A DNA stretch of 64,000 nucleotides from the NCBI RefSeq assembly GCF_027944115.1, contig NZ_JAPJZI010000001.1, positions 3,286,001 through 3,350,000 on the forward strand, read 5' to 3'. A program made the translations under genes and the position numbers. The notes beneath the pieces were generated by a model, which was not told where the DNA came from, searched no databases, and was given only the letters and a program-made list of their open reading frames with translations. The stretch comes from Hoeflea prorocentri (GTDB lineage: Bacteria > Pseudomonadota > Alphaproteobacteria > Rhizobiales > Rhizobiaceae). Every line of letters starts with the position of its first letter. The first letter of the stretch is position 1. Shown here piece by piece: positions 8,424-16,758 of this stretch.

Positions 8424-9346
8424 TCATCTATATCTCCCGGACACTTGCCAAGACGCTCCTGACGCTGTTCGCGGTCATCACCCTGGTTTTCTTCGCCACG
8501 CGGCTTTCCGGAAGCCCGCTGGAGACCTTCCTTGGCGAAGGTCTGACGGCTGAAGACCGGGCAATGATGATCGACTATTTCGGACTCAACGGTTCGATCT
8601 GGGAACAATATGCGCGCTATATGCGCGGCGTGCTGGAGGGCAATTTCGGGCTTTCTTTCGTCGAAAGACGCCCCGTCGCCGATATTGTCGCCGAACGTAT
8701 AGGACCGTCCCTGCAACTGCTTGCGAGCGCGCTCGCACTGACGATTTGTCTGTCGATCCCGCTCGGCATCCTCGCCGCGATCTATCGCCGGAGCTGGATC
8801 GGAACCGGTATCATGATGTTCGCCTTCGTTGGTTACGCCGTGCCGAACTTCATCCTGGCGATCTTCATGATCCTTGTCTTCGCGTTCACCCTGAACTGGC
8901 TTCCGGTGGTCGGCAATGGTTCGCCTGCGCATTTCATCATGCCGACTATCGCCCTTTCGGGCGTGTTGATCGCAGCGCTGACCCGCTTTACCCGCAACGC
9001 AATGCTGGACGTGCTTGGCCAGGACTATATGCGCACGGCACGGGCCAAAGGCCTGCCCGAATGGATTGTTGTCATCAAACACGGGCTAAAAAACGCCAGC
9101 GTAACAATCGCCTCGGTTCTTGGCCTGCAGATCGCCGCACTGGCCGCTGCGGGCAATGTCGTGGTCGAATCGATCTTCTCATGGCCCGGGATCGGAGAGT
9201 TGCTCGTCACATCCGCAATCACGCGCGATTATCCGGTGCTGCAGTTTGGCGTCATTGTCGTTGCCGTTGCAGTCGTCGTCATCAATGCCGTCATCGACAT
9301 CGCCTATGCCTTTGCCGATCCGCGCATCCGGCTCGCGAAAGGATGA
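8420..9346 (+). CDS. Peptide/opine-type ABC permease, DppB family
   Basis: 308-residue inner-membrane permease. It starts with the DppB hallmark (first helix directly at the N-terminus, then a periplasmic segment with LGEGLTAEDRAMMIDYFGLN), has about six transmembrane helices, and carries the EAA-type coupling loop DYMRTARAKGLPEWIVVIKHGLKN in abbreviated form at about 202-225. C-terminal VVESIFSWPGIGEL is the family signature. ATGA overlap with the HAD gene; the DppC partner starts 4 nt after the stop. Confidence 0.87.
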   Translation: MIIYISRTLAKTLLTLFAVITLVFFATRLSGSPLETFLGEGLTAEDRAMMIDYFGLNGSIWEQYARYMRGVLEGNFGLSFVERRPVADIVAERIGPSLQLLASALALTICLSIPLGILAAIYRRSWIGTGIMMFAFVGYAVPNFILAIFMILVFAFTLNWLPVVGNGSPAHFIMPTIALSGVLIAALTRFTRNAMLDVLGQDYMRTARAKGLPEWIVVIKHGLKNASVTIASVLGLQIAALAAAGNVVVESIFSWPGIGELLVTSAITRDYPVLQFGVIVVAVAVVVINAVIDIAYAFADPRIRLAKG

Positions 9347-9350
9347 CGCC

Positions 9351-10241
9351 ATGACCTATCTTTCCGATGCTCCTGGAAAACAGTTTTTTGCGGCGACCGC
9401 CGGGTTGTGGAACTCAGCCAACGCCATCGAAAAAACCGCGTTGCTGACTGCAGCTTGCCTTCTCGGGCTTGCGCTGTTTGCTCCGCTCATCGCGCCGTTC
9501 GATCCGGCTGATCAGAGCCTGATATCACGTCTGCGGCCGCCGATCGGGTTTGATCGCTACAAGGAAGGACATCTCTTCGGCACCGATGAGCTCGGCCGTG
9601 ATGTGCTCTCTCGCAGCCTCTACGGTTTGCGCCTGACGCTTTCGCTGGCGATGACGGGCGCACTGATCGGCCTTGTTCTGGGCGGTGCGCTCGGCCTTGC
9701 CGCCGGTCTTCGTCGTGGCTGGGCCGAAGACACGATCATGGCCGGCGTCGACATTCAAATCGCTGTCCCCTTTACCCTGATCGCTCTCCTGGTGCTTGCA
9801 ATCTTCGGCTCGCATATCGAGGTGATGATCTTTGTGCTGGGCATCTATGGGTGGGAGCAATATGCGCGGATCGTGCGCGGCGAGGTACGCAAGATCACCG
9901 AACTGCCTTTCATCGAGGCGGCGCGCGCGTCCGGCGGAAGTCACGGTTACATTGCGCTACGCCATATTCTGCCGAACATCGTGTCGCCGCTCGTCGTACA
10001 GTTCACACTGTCGGTCTCCAACATCGTCATCCTTGAATCGACATTGTCCTTTCTCGGCCTTGGCATTCAGCCGCCGACCGCCTCGCTTGGATCGATGGTT
10101 GGCTTCGGACGCGACTATATGCCGACGGCTCCATGGATCGTCGTCGGTCCGGCCATGCTCATCATCCTGCTCACCTTCACCGTCCAGATCCTGGGCGATT
10201 GGCTGCGAGACCGCGCCGATGTGCGGCTGCGCGAGAGATAA
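9351..10241 (+). CDS. Peptide/opine-type ABC permease, DppC family
   Basis: 296-residue second permease. The N-terminal cytoplasmic stretch and first helix are followed by HLFGTDELGRDVLSRSLYGLR (about 76-96), the DppC family motif, and the coupling loop with EAARASGGSHGYIALRHILPN. C-terminal ESTLSFLGLGIQPPTASLGSM is also diagnostic. The ATG at 9351 was chosen because the longer frame reads through the dppB-like gene in another frame. It functions as a heterodimer with the preceding permease. Confidence 0.87.
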   Translation: MTYLSDAPGKQFFAATAGLWNSANAIEKTALLTAACLLGLALFAPLIAPFDPADQSLISRLRPPIGFDRYKEGHLFGTDELGRDVLSRSLYGLRLTLSLAMTGALIGLVLGGALGLAAGLRRGWAEDTIMAGVDIQIAVPFTLIALLVLAIFGSHIEVMIFVLGIYGWEQYARIVRGEVRKITELPFIEAARASGGSHGYIALRHILPNIVSPLVVQFTLSVSNIVILESTLSFLGLGIQPPTASLGSMVGFGRDYMPTAPWIVVGPAMLIILLTFTVQILGDWLRDRADVRLRER

Positions 10242-10296
10242 CCCGACAACAAGAGGCAAAACGCCCATCCAACCCAAAGAAAGATGGAGAGACATC

Positions 10297-11850
10297 ATGC
10301 AGAAACTGCTCCTATCGACCGCCCTTATCACCATGTTCGCAACCGGTGCGTTCGCTCAGCAGATAACAGTCGGCGCGGCCAACGTGTCAGACTATCTCGA
10401 CCCCGGCCGCGATCATTCCAATGTCGGTTCGCAGTTCTACTACAACGCGTTTGACACGCTGATCGGCAAAAACCACGACAAGCTCGACGCCGAATGGCGT
10501 CCCGCGCTGGCAACTGAATGGAAGTTGGTCGAACCGACCCTCATGGAATTGAAGTTGCGCAAGGGCGTCAAGTTCCACAACGGCGAAGACATGACAGCCG
10601 ACGATGTGGTTTTCTCGCTGAACCGTATGTACCAGGCGACATTTCCACCCTATCTGGTGCGCGCGAAGGACCGGCTGAACAATTTTGCTGAGGCCATCAA
10701 GGTCGACGATCACACCGTGCGGGTGCGCGTAAAACGGGAAGAGCCCCTTTGGGAGACATTGCTCAACCTGCAACAGGTCATGATCATCCCCGAAGACTAC
10801 ACCAAGGCCCTGTCAGGCGACCCGAATGTCGCCGAAGACGGCGACTTCGAGGCCTTCTCACTGGCTCCCGTCGGCAGCGGCCCCTATCGCATTTCCGAAT
10901 TCCTGCCCGGCGAACGCGTCGTCTATGAACGCTTCGACGACTTCTGGGGCGAGCCGGCACCGCTCCAAAAGGCGACGGTTTCCCGCATACCGGAAACAGC
11001 GTCACGCATTACCGCGCTCAAAACCGGCGAAGTCGACATCGCCACCAATATCGCACCCGACCAGCTCGATCTGATCAATTCAGATCCCAATCTGAAGACA
11101 CGGGGGTCGGCGACAGCGCTCTTTCATGTGATGATCATGAACGTCAATCACCCTAACCTGCAGGATCCGAAGATCCGCCAGGCGATGAGCCTGGCTATCG
11201 ATCGCGACACGCTCAACGAGGCATTGTGGCTCGGCAAGGCGGTCGTTCCGTCGACCCATACGATGAAAGAGATGGGCGCGCTGCACCAGCCGCAGCTGAC
11301 CACATTCGAATACGATCCCGAAATGGCGAAGAAGCTGCTGTCGGAATCCAGCTATGACGGGGCGGAAATCGTCTTCGACGCCTTCCCTGTCTATTACACA
11401 AACGGCGTGCTTGCGGCCCAGGCAATCATGGAAATGTGGAAGGAAGTCGGTATCAACGGCAAACTCAACGTCACAGACAAATGGACAGGCGGCGATCCGC
11501 AGATGATGGCACGGTCCTGGTCCAATCCGATGTATTTTGCCGATCCGTTCGGCTCGTTCGGCGTCATGTGGGCGCCCGACGGCCCGTCGGAAGGTTCCGG
11601 CCGCTTCAACACCGATGAGGCCTATGCAAAGACCTGGGAGAAGTTCCGTTTTTCCAAGGACGTCGAGGACCGCAAAGTCGCCTATGCGGAGCTTATGGAC
11701 CGCATCAAGGCCGACCCGCCGGTGCTGCCGCTTTACCGCCCGTTTGAAAGCTGGGGCATGAACAGGTCCGTGAACTGGGCGCCGAAGCCGGGCCATATTC
11801 CCTATGTGCTCGACTTCCGCGCCGGATCGATCTCGATCAGCGGCAGCTAG
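10297..11850 (+). CDS. Extracellular solute-binding protein family 5
   Basis: 517-residue periplasmic ligand receptor of the Dpp/Opp/AccA type. Signal peptide 1-20 (MQKLLLSTALI..AFA), then the SBP_bac_5 signature KLRKGVKFHNGEDMTADDVVFSLNR at about 87-111, and the late LYRPFESWGM element. ATG 10297 follows AGATGGAGAG and fits the signal peptide; the longer frame is a shadow of dppC. Lying between the permeases and the ATPase, with two phosphatases in the operon, it may bind a phosphorylated peptide-like, glycerophosphodiester or opine-like ligand (inference). Confidence 0.87.
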   Translation: MQKLLLSTALITMFATGAFAQQITVGAANVSDYLDPGRDHSNVGSQFYYNAFDTLIGKNHDKLDAEWRPALATEWKLVEPTLMELKLRKGVKFHNGEDMTADDVVFSLNRMYQATFPPYLVRAKDRLNNFAEAIKVDDHTVRVRVKREEPLWETLLNLQQVMIIPEDYTKALSGDPNVAEDGDFEAFSLAPVGSGPYRISEFLPGERVVYERFDDFWGEPAPLQKATVSRIPETASRITALKTGEVDIATNIAPDQLDLINSDPNLKTRGSATALFHVMIMNVNHPNLQDPKIRQAMSLAIDRDTLNEALWLGKAVVPSTHTMKEMGALHQPQLTTFEYDPEMAKKLLSESSYDGAEIVFDAFPVYYTNGVLAAQAIMEMWKEVGINGKLNVTDKWTGGDPQMMARSWSNPMYFADPFGSFGVMWAPDGPSEGSGRFNTDEAYAKTWEKFRFSKDVEDRKVAYAELMDRIKADPPVLPLYRPFESWGMNRSVNWAPKPGHIPYVLDFRAGSISISGS

Positions 11851-11857
11851 AAACAAC

Positions 11858-11882
11858 GGAGCGCGCCTATCGGGCGCGCTCC
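11858..11882 (+). terminator. GC-rich hairpin after the binding-protein gene
   Basis: GGAGCGCGCC (11858-11867) pairs with GGCGCGCTCC (11873-11882), a 10-bp perfect stem with a 5-nt loop and no strong T-tract. It probably protects the 3' end of the binding-protein message or causes partial termination before the phosphoesterase gene. Confidence 0.5.
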
Positions 11883-11902
11883 ACTTTACGGAGATTGCTG
11901 TC

Positions 11903-12742
11903 ATGAGCCTGCGACTTGCCATTGTGGCAGATATTCATCACGGCGCACCGTCACACACCAAACGTGGCGATGCGGCGCTCGGCCTGATGGCCGAGTTCTC
12001 TTCCTTTGTGAAGGACGCAAAACCTGATCTTGTCATCGATCTTGGCGACCGGATTTCCGACGTCGACCATGAAACAGACAGGCATTTGCAGGCGGAGGTC
12101 GCCGAAGCCTTCAAAGCCATAGACGTCCCGATCCAGCATATTTGCGGCAATCACGACCGCGATCATCTGAGCGTCGCGGAAAACGAGGCGTTCCTGGGAC
12201 AGGAGCTTGCCAGCCGAACCATCGACATCAACGGCTGGCGCATCGCGTTTTGGAGAGCCGACAGCAAGATCGAGCGCAAGGGTGATCAGCCCGGCTTCAA
12301 GCTCCCCGAAGCCGATCTCCTGTGGTTGTCGCACATGGCTCAGACCGCGGACAGACCCACCCTGGTCGTCAGCCACGTGCCTGTGTCGGACCACGCGCAG
12401 ACAGGCAACTACTACTTTGAGCGCAACAAGCGCTTCTCCACCTATCCTGAGGCAGCGCGTTCCAGGGCGGCGCTGGCCCAAACCCGTCAGCCCATGGTGT
12501 GCCTTGCGGGACATGTACACTGGAACACCGTGACATCGGTCGACGGCATCACCCACCTCACCCAGCAATCGCTGACGGAAAGTTTCACCACGCAGGGCGA
12601 GCCGGCTGGCGCATACGGTCTTATGGAACTCTCGGACACGGTTTTTTGGCAAGTGTTCGGGAAAGACCCGTTTGAAGTGCGGTTCACGCCGCAAAATCAC
12701 CGGTGGACACCACCTTTGGGGCCGTTTTTTCAGGAAGGTTGA
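11903..12742 (+). CDS. Metallophosphoesterase (calcineurin-like)
   Basis: 279-residue phosphoesterase of the Icc/GlpQ-like cyclic or diester phosphodiesterase group. All metal motifs are present in order: DIHHG (residues 9-13), GDRISD (about 48), GNHDRD (about 83-88), SHVP (about 162), and GHVHWN (about 207). No signal peptide, so cytoplasmic. ATG 11903 fits the N-terminal beta strand LRLAIVADIHHG. It is the second phosphatase in this ABC operon and is placed between binding protein and ATPase, so a role in cleaving the imported compound is likely (inference). Confidence 0.82.
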   Translation: MSLRLAIVADIHHGAPSHTKRGDAALGLMAEFSSFVKDAKPDLVIDLGDRISDVDHETDRHLQAEVAEAFKAIDVPIQHICGNHDRDHLSVAENEAFLGQELASRTIDINGWRIAFWRADSKIERKGDQPGFKLPEADLLWLSHMAQTADRPTLVVSHVPVSDHAQTGNYYFERNKRFSTYPEAARSRAALAQTRQPMVCLAGHVHWNTVTSVDGITHLTQQSLTESFTTQGEPAGAYGLMELSDTVFWQVFGKDPFEVRFTPQNHRWTPPLGPFFQEG

Positions 12743-12744
12743 TC

Positions 12745-14478
12745 ATGGCAGCGATAACTTCGGAACCGATCCTTTCTGTGCGCAACCTCGGCGTCTGCTT
12801 CGGCGAGCATCGTGCCGTGGAGGATGTGTCGCTTGATATTCGCCCAGGCGAAACGCTGGCGCTGGTTGGGGAGTCTGGTTCCGGCAAGTCCGCTACGGCC
12901 CTTTCGATCCTGCGATTGATCGAACGCGAAGGCGGCACGATCGACACCGGCTCGATCAGGCTCAACGGTCAACATCCTCTTGACATAATGGCGCTTTCCA
13001 ACCGCGACCTCCAGCGCCTACGCGGCAACCGCATCTCCATGGTGTTTCAGGAGCCGATGACGTCGCTCAATCCGGTGATGCGTGTCGGCGAGCAACTCAT
13101 CGAGGTCTTTTACCGGCACCGTGGCATGCGCGGGCGTGCAGCCATACAAGCTGCGGAACAGGCGCTTGATACGGTCAGGATCCCGGAGCCCGCAAGACGC
13201 CTGACGCAATTTCCGCATGAACTGTCCGGCGGGCTGCGCCAGCGTGTGATGATTGCAATGGCTCTGGCCTGCCGCCCTGAGGTTCTCATCGCCGACGAGC
13301 CGTCAACCGCGCTCGACGTAACAACACAGGCCGAAATCCTTCAGCTTATCCGAACCCTGCAGGCCGAGCTCGGCATGGCTGTCTTGTTCATAACCCATGA
13401 TATGGGTGTCGTTGCAGAGATGGCGGACCAGGTCTGTGTGCTCCGGCAGGGCCGCATGGTCGAGCAGGCCGATGTCCACTTGATATTCGAGGCTCCCAAG
13501 GCTGCCTATACACGCGATTTGATGGCGGCAACGCCCCGGCTCGGCTGTGGCTCGCCGCAACCGTTGCCTCAAACCGAACCGGTCCTCGCAGTCGATAATC
13601 TGTCGACCAGCTTCGTACAGCCGGGCGGGTTGTTTGGAAAGCGCCGCGAGACGCCGGCTGTTCGCAATGTGTCGTTGACCCTGTCACGGGGCGAGACGCT
13701 GGGACTCGTTGGAGAATCGGGGTGCGGCAAATCCACACTTGCGCGGTCCATTCTGCGCCTCATTGAACCGACATCGGGTACCGTTGCGCTTGACGGAACT
13801 GATCTGACATCGCTTGACCAGAACCGTCTCAGGCCGCACCGCCGCAACACGCAGATGATTTTTCAGGACCCTTTCGCCAGCCTCAATCCGCGACTGATGG
13901 TGCGCGACCTCGTCACCGAGCCTGCCCATCTGCACGGCATGGTCCAGGCGCGCGAGCGCCGTGATCTGGCTGTAAACCTTCTGGAAAAAGTGGACCTGGA
14001 AGCCGATGCCGCCGACCGTTTTCCGCATCAGTTTTCAGGCGGTCAGCGCCAGCGCATTTGCATTGCCCGCGCCTTGTCGGTCCGGCCGAAAGTCATCGTC
14101 GCCGACGAAGCGGTCTCTGCACTTGATGTGTCGATCGCACGCCGCGTGACTGAGCTCTTGTCCGACATTCAGGCGAGCGAAGGCGTCGCCCTTCTGTTCA
14201 TTTCCCACGACATTGCGGTTGTCGAACGGCTCAGTCACCGTATTGCGGTCATGTATCGCGGCGAGATCGTCGAAATCGGCCCTTCGCAATCGGTTCTGCG
14301 CGCACCCAAGCACCGTTACACCCAACACTTGCTCTCAGCCGTGCCAATTCCCAATCCGTCCTTCAGACGCTCAGGAACAAGCGGGGCTCCAAATGCTCAA
14401 CCCCGTTTGCCGGCGGATAGCGGACTGGCGCTTGTGGAGATTGCAGACGGGCATTTCGTGCGCGCCGAGGCCGCATAA
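12745..14478 (+). CDS. Fused dipeptide-type ABC ATPase (DppD-DppF)
   Basis: 577-residue protein with two complete nucleotide-binding domains. First: Walker A GESGSGKS (about 42-49), signature LSGGLRQR, Walker B LIADEPSTALD. Second: Walker A GESGCGKS (about 323-330), signature FSGGQRQR, Walker B VIVADEAVSALD, where the usual DEP is DEA. This DppD-DppF fusion is common in alphaproteobacteria. ATG 12745, 2 nt after the phosphoesterase stop, was chosen over an upstream in-frame ATG that overlaps that gene. It completes the transporter. Confidence 0.87.
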   Translation: MAAITSEPILSVRNLGVCFGEHRAVEDVSLDIRPGETLALVGESGSGKSATALSILRLIEREGGTIDTGSIRLNGQHPLDIMALSNRDLQRLRGNRISMVFQEPMTSLNPVMRVGEQLIEVFYRHRGMRGRAAIQAAEQALDTVRIPEPARRLTQFPHELSGGLRQRVMIAMALACRPEVLIADEPSTALDVTTQAEILQLIRTLQAELGMAVLFITHDMGVVAEMADQVCVLRQGRMVEQADVHLIFEAPKAAYTRDLMAATPRLGCGSPQPLPQTEPVLAVDNLSTSFVQPGGLFGKRRETPAVRNVSLTLSRGETLGLVGESGCGKSTLARSILRLIEPTSGTVALDGTDLTSLDQNRLRPHRRNTQMIFQDPFASLNPRLMVRDLVTEPAHLHGMVQARERRDLAVNLLEKVDLEADAADRFPHQFSGGQRQRICIARALSVRPKVIVADEAVSALDVSIARRVTELLSDIQASEGVALLFISHDIAVVERLSHRIAVMYRGEIVEIGPSQSVLRAPKHRYTQHLLSAVPIPNPSFRRSGTSGAPNAQPRLPADSGLALVEIADGHFVRAEAA

Positions 14479-14488
14479 GACGCGGATT

Positions 14489-15181
14489 TCAGCGCTCTGA
14501 ATTGCGGCGAGCGCCCTTGAAAAACCACTCGATCTCATCCGCGAAACCTCCGGATGTCAGCGGCTGGTTGAGATTAGCACGGGCCCTGGCGGCGATATCG
14601 GCGGGCAGAATATCGCCTCTCGCATCCAGCAGATCGGCAAGAAACGGGGCATTGAACTCCGGGTGGGGCTGGACCGTCAACGCCTTGTCGCTATAGGCCA
14701 GCATGGCATTTGCGCAAAACGGCGAAGCCCCGACGACCCTCGCCTCGGCGGGCGGTTCCACCACCTGGTCCTGATGAAAGGCGATGATGCTTTGCCGACC
14801 GAAGCGCTCGCTGTCATACGTCTCAGGCCCGACGGACCAGCCACCGGAAAACTTCTCCACACGGCCGCCAAGCGCCTGCGCCAAAATCTGATGCCCGAAG
14901 CAAATGCCGACAATCGGCACGCCGTCACCATAGGCGCGCCGCAGGAACGCCTCGAGTGGCGGGATCCACGCGTGGTCTTCATAAACACCGAATCTGGAAC
15001 CGGTGATCAGCCAGCCATCTGCCTCGTCAGGCGTTTTCGGTAAAATATCATCCAGGACCGGATAGGTCACAAATTCAAAGCCGCGACCGCCCAGATAACG
15101 CTTGAACAACATGTCGTAGTCGCCACGCTCCTCAAGCAGTTGCTCGGGCGAACGGCCGGTTTGTAAAATTCCTATCTTCAC
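14489..15181 (-). CDS. Class I glutamine amidotransferase-like protein
   Basis: 230-residue stand-alone GATase1 domain. The nucleophile elbow GICFGHQ places Cys94, and QPHPEF supplies the catalytic His173 and Glu175, so the triad is intact. Such proteins hydrolyse gamma-glutamyl amides or supply ammonia; next to a PuuB-like oxidase a role in gamma-glutamyl-polyamine breakdown is plausible but the true PuuD belongs to another subgroup. It is 26 nt downstream of the oxidase gene on the same strand and 10 nt from the convergent ABC ATPase gene. Confidence 0.78.
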   Translation of the reverse strand: MKIGILQTGRSPEQLLEERGDYDMLFKRYLGGRGFEFVTYPVLDDILPKTPDEADGWLITGSRFGVYEDHAWIPPLEAFLRRAYGDGVPIVGICFGHQILAQALGGRVEKFSGGWSVGPETYDSERFGRQSIIAFHQDQVVEPPAEARVVGASPFCANAMLAYSDKALTVQPHPEFNAPFLADLLDARGDILPADIAARARANLNQPLTSGGFADEIEWFFKGARRNSER

Positions 15182-15207
15182 GACAATCCCTCAAAATGCC
15201 TGCCGGC

Positions 15208-16509
15208 CTAAAGCCGATCGCGCAGCGCATACCACAACATGGCCAAAGCAAGCAGCGGTGACCGGAAGGCGGTGCCGCCTGGAAACCGCGGTGTCGGTAC
15301 GCTGGCCATGATATCGAACCTCTCGGCCTGTCCGGCAATCGCCTCAGCGGCAATCTGACCCGACAATGTCGCCAGCGCCACCCCCTGCCCGGAAAAGCCT
15401 GAAAAGCTCAAAACATTGCCGGAAAGGCGCGCGTAATGCGGCAACCGGTTCATGGTGATGCCCAGCGTCCCGCCCCACGCATAGTCGATCCGTACGGACC
15501 GAAGCTGCGGGAAAATCTCGAGCATCGGCCTTCGCACCGCGCCGGCAATATCGCTCGGGAAGCGGTAGCGATAGCTTTCGGTGCCGCCGAACAAGAGGCG
15601 GTGATCGTTGGAAAAGCGGAAATAATTGACGACGAATTTGCTGTCCGCGACCGCATAATTGTTACGAACCAGCTGTTCCTGCCGTTCCGGCCCGAGCGGT
15701 TCTGTGGCCACGATGTAATTGTTGATCGGCATCACCCGCGCGGCAACGTCCTTTTGCAGCCCACCGACATATCCGTTACAGCCAAGAACCACGAACCGCG
15801 CGGCTATGTTCGCCTCGCCCGTTCTGACGATTGCCTTGGGGCCATCGACGATGTCCAGAGCCCGGGACTGTTCGTAAATCCGTACACCGGCGGCAAGCGC
15901 CATACGCGCCAGACCGAGAACCAGCTCCAGCGGATCGATGTGGCCGGACCCAGTATCGAGCACTCCGCCATGATAGGCGGCTGAGTTGACCGTATCGCGC
16001 ATTGCATCGCGGTCCAGGAACCGGATTGCATCGTCGCCATATTCGTCATTGAGCTTGCGGACATAATCCCGGCTTTCGGCGACAAACCGCCGGCGATGAT
16101 CAGCATGAACCACGCCCTCGCGGAACTCGGTGCGCACCTCATCGCTGGCGGCCAGCGTCCCCACCAGATCGACCGCCTCGTTGCCGATGGTCCACATGGC
16201 ACGGGCGTGTTCAAGGCCCACCAGCACTTCAAGCTCATCCTGATCCACACGCTGGCCGCGGCTGACCTGGCCGCCATTGCGGCCCGATGCGCCAAAGCCG
16301 ATCCGCTGGGCATCAAGAAGGATCACATCATAGCCGCGCCGTGCCAGATGCAGCGCCGCGGACACGCCCATATAGCCTGCGCCGACAACACAGACATCGC
16401 ATTCGAGATCACCCCGCGCGCGCGGTTGCTGCGCCAGCAGGTCGGCCGACGCCGCATAATAGGAGTTCGGATAGTTTCCCGGTTCGTCGTTGACCGTCAG
16501 CAGGTCCAT
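15208..16509 (-). CDS. puuB: FAD-dependent amine oxidase, gamma-glutamylputrescine oxidoreductase-like (PuuB)
   Basis: 433-residue DAO-family flavoenzyme. The N-terminal stretch NYPNSYYAASA is typical of PuuB-type oxidases, followed by the dinucleotide motif VVGAGYMGVSAALHLARRGY (about 41-60), GASGRNGGQVSRGQ and the C-terminal FSGFSGQGVALA flavin-contact motif. The ATG at 16509 fits this N-terminus; the longer frame runs into the structured leader. Expected reaction is oxidation of a gamma-glutamylated amine to its aldehyde with hydrogen peroxide release; the substrate is inferred. A strong terminator sits in its 5' leader. Confidence 0.78.
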   Translation of the reverse strand: MDLLTVNDEPGNYPNSYYAASADLLAQQPRARGDLECDVCVVGAGYMGVSAALHLARRGYDVILLDAQRIGFGASGRNGGQVSRGQRVDQDELEVLVGLEHARAMWTIGNEAVDLVGTLAASDEVRTEFREGVVHADHRRRFVAESRDYVRKLNDEYGDDAIRFLDRDAMRDTVNSAAYHGGVLDTGSGHIDPLELVLGLARMALAAGVRIYEQSRALDIVDGPKAIVRTGEANIAARFVVLGCNGYVGGLQKDVAARVMPINNYIVATEPLGPERQEQLVRNNYAVADSKFVVNYFRFSNDHRLLFGGTESYRYRFPSDIAGAVRRPMLEIFPQLRSVRIDYAWGGTLGITMNRLPHYARLSGNVLSFSGFSGQGVALATLSGQIAAEAIAGQAERFDIMASVPTPRFPGGTAFRSPLLALAMLWYALRDRL

Positions 16510-16537
16510 TGAGCACTCCAGCCCGTATTTGTGCGCC

Positions 16538-16570
16538 GGGTGCAGCGCCCGCGACTCAACCCCTGCACCC
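16538..16570 (-). promoter_or_regulatory. Leader hairpin upstream of puuB-like gene
   Basis: GGGTGCAG (16538-16545) and CTGCACCC (16563-16570) form a perfect 8-bp stem with a 17-nt loop, 29 nt upstream of the oxidase ATG. With the terminator just upstream it gives the leader at least two stable structures. Confidence 0.4.
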
Positions 16571-16606
16571 GCAGGTGGTTTACGGCAAATTGCCGGTGAC
16601 GGTAAG

Positions 16607-16643
16607 AAAAAAACGGCCCGTCTTTGCGGGGTGCGCCGGGCCG
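16607..16643 (-). terminator. Intrinsic terminator in the leader of the puuB-like gene
   Basis: On the minus strand CGGCCCG (16643-16637) pairs with CGGGCCG (16620-16614) and is followed by seven T (16613-16607). It is a canonical rho-independent terminator for minus-strand transcripts. No minus-strand gene lies directly upstream, so it should stop either the oxidase leader or a short independent RNA. Confidence 0.65.
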
Positions 16644-16732
16644 CGCAATTCCATTCAGCCACACTGTCAGACGCGTGATATGCTTGCCGCCTTCGATTGC
16701 AGCGCCATTTAGTTCCGGGCGGCAATTATGTG

Positions 16733-16738
16733 TGTCAA
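16733..16738 (-). promoter_or_regulatory. Candidate -35 element for minus-strand leader RNA
   Basis: TTGACA on the minus strand (16738-16733), with an AT-rich CTAAAT near 16710 as a possible -10 at longer than ideal spacing. It would start a transcript about 60 nt before the leader terminator. The -10 is weak, so confidence is low. Confidence 0.3.
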
Positions 16739-16758
16739 AAGATCGGTGTGACCTTCGG

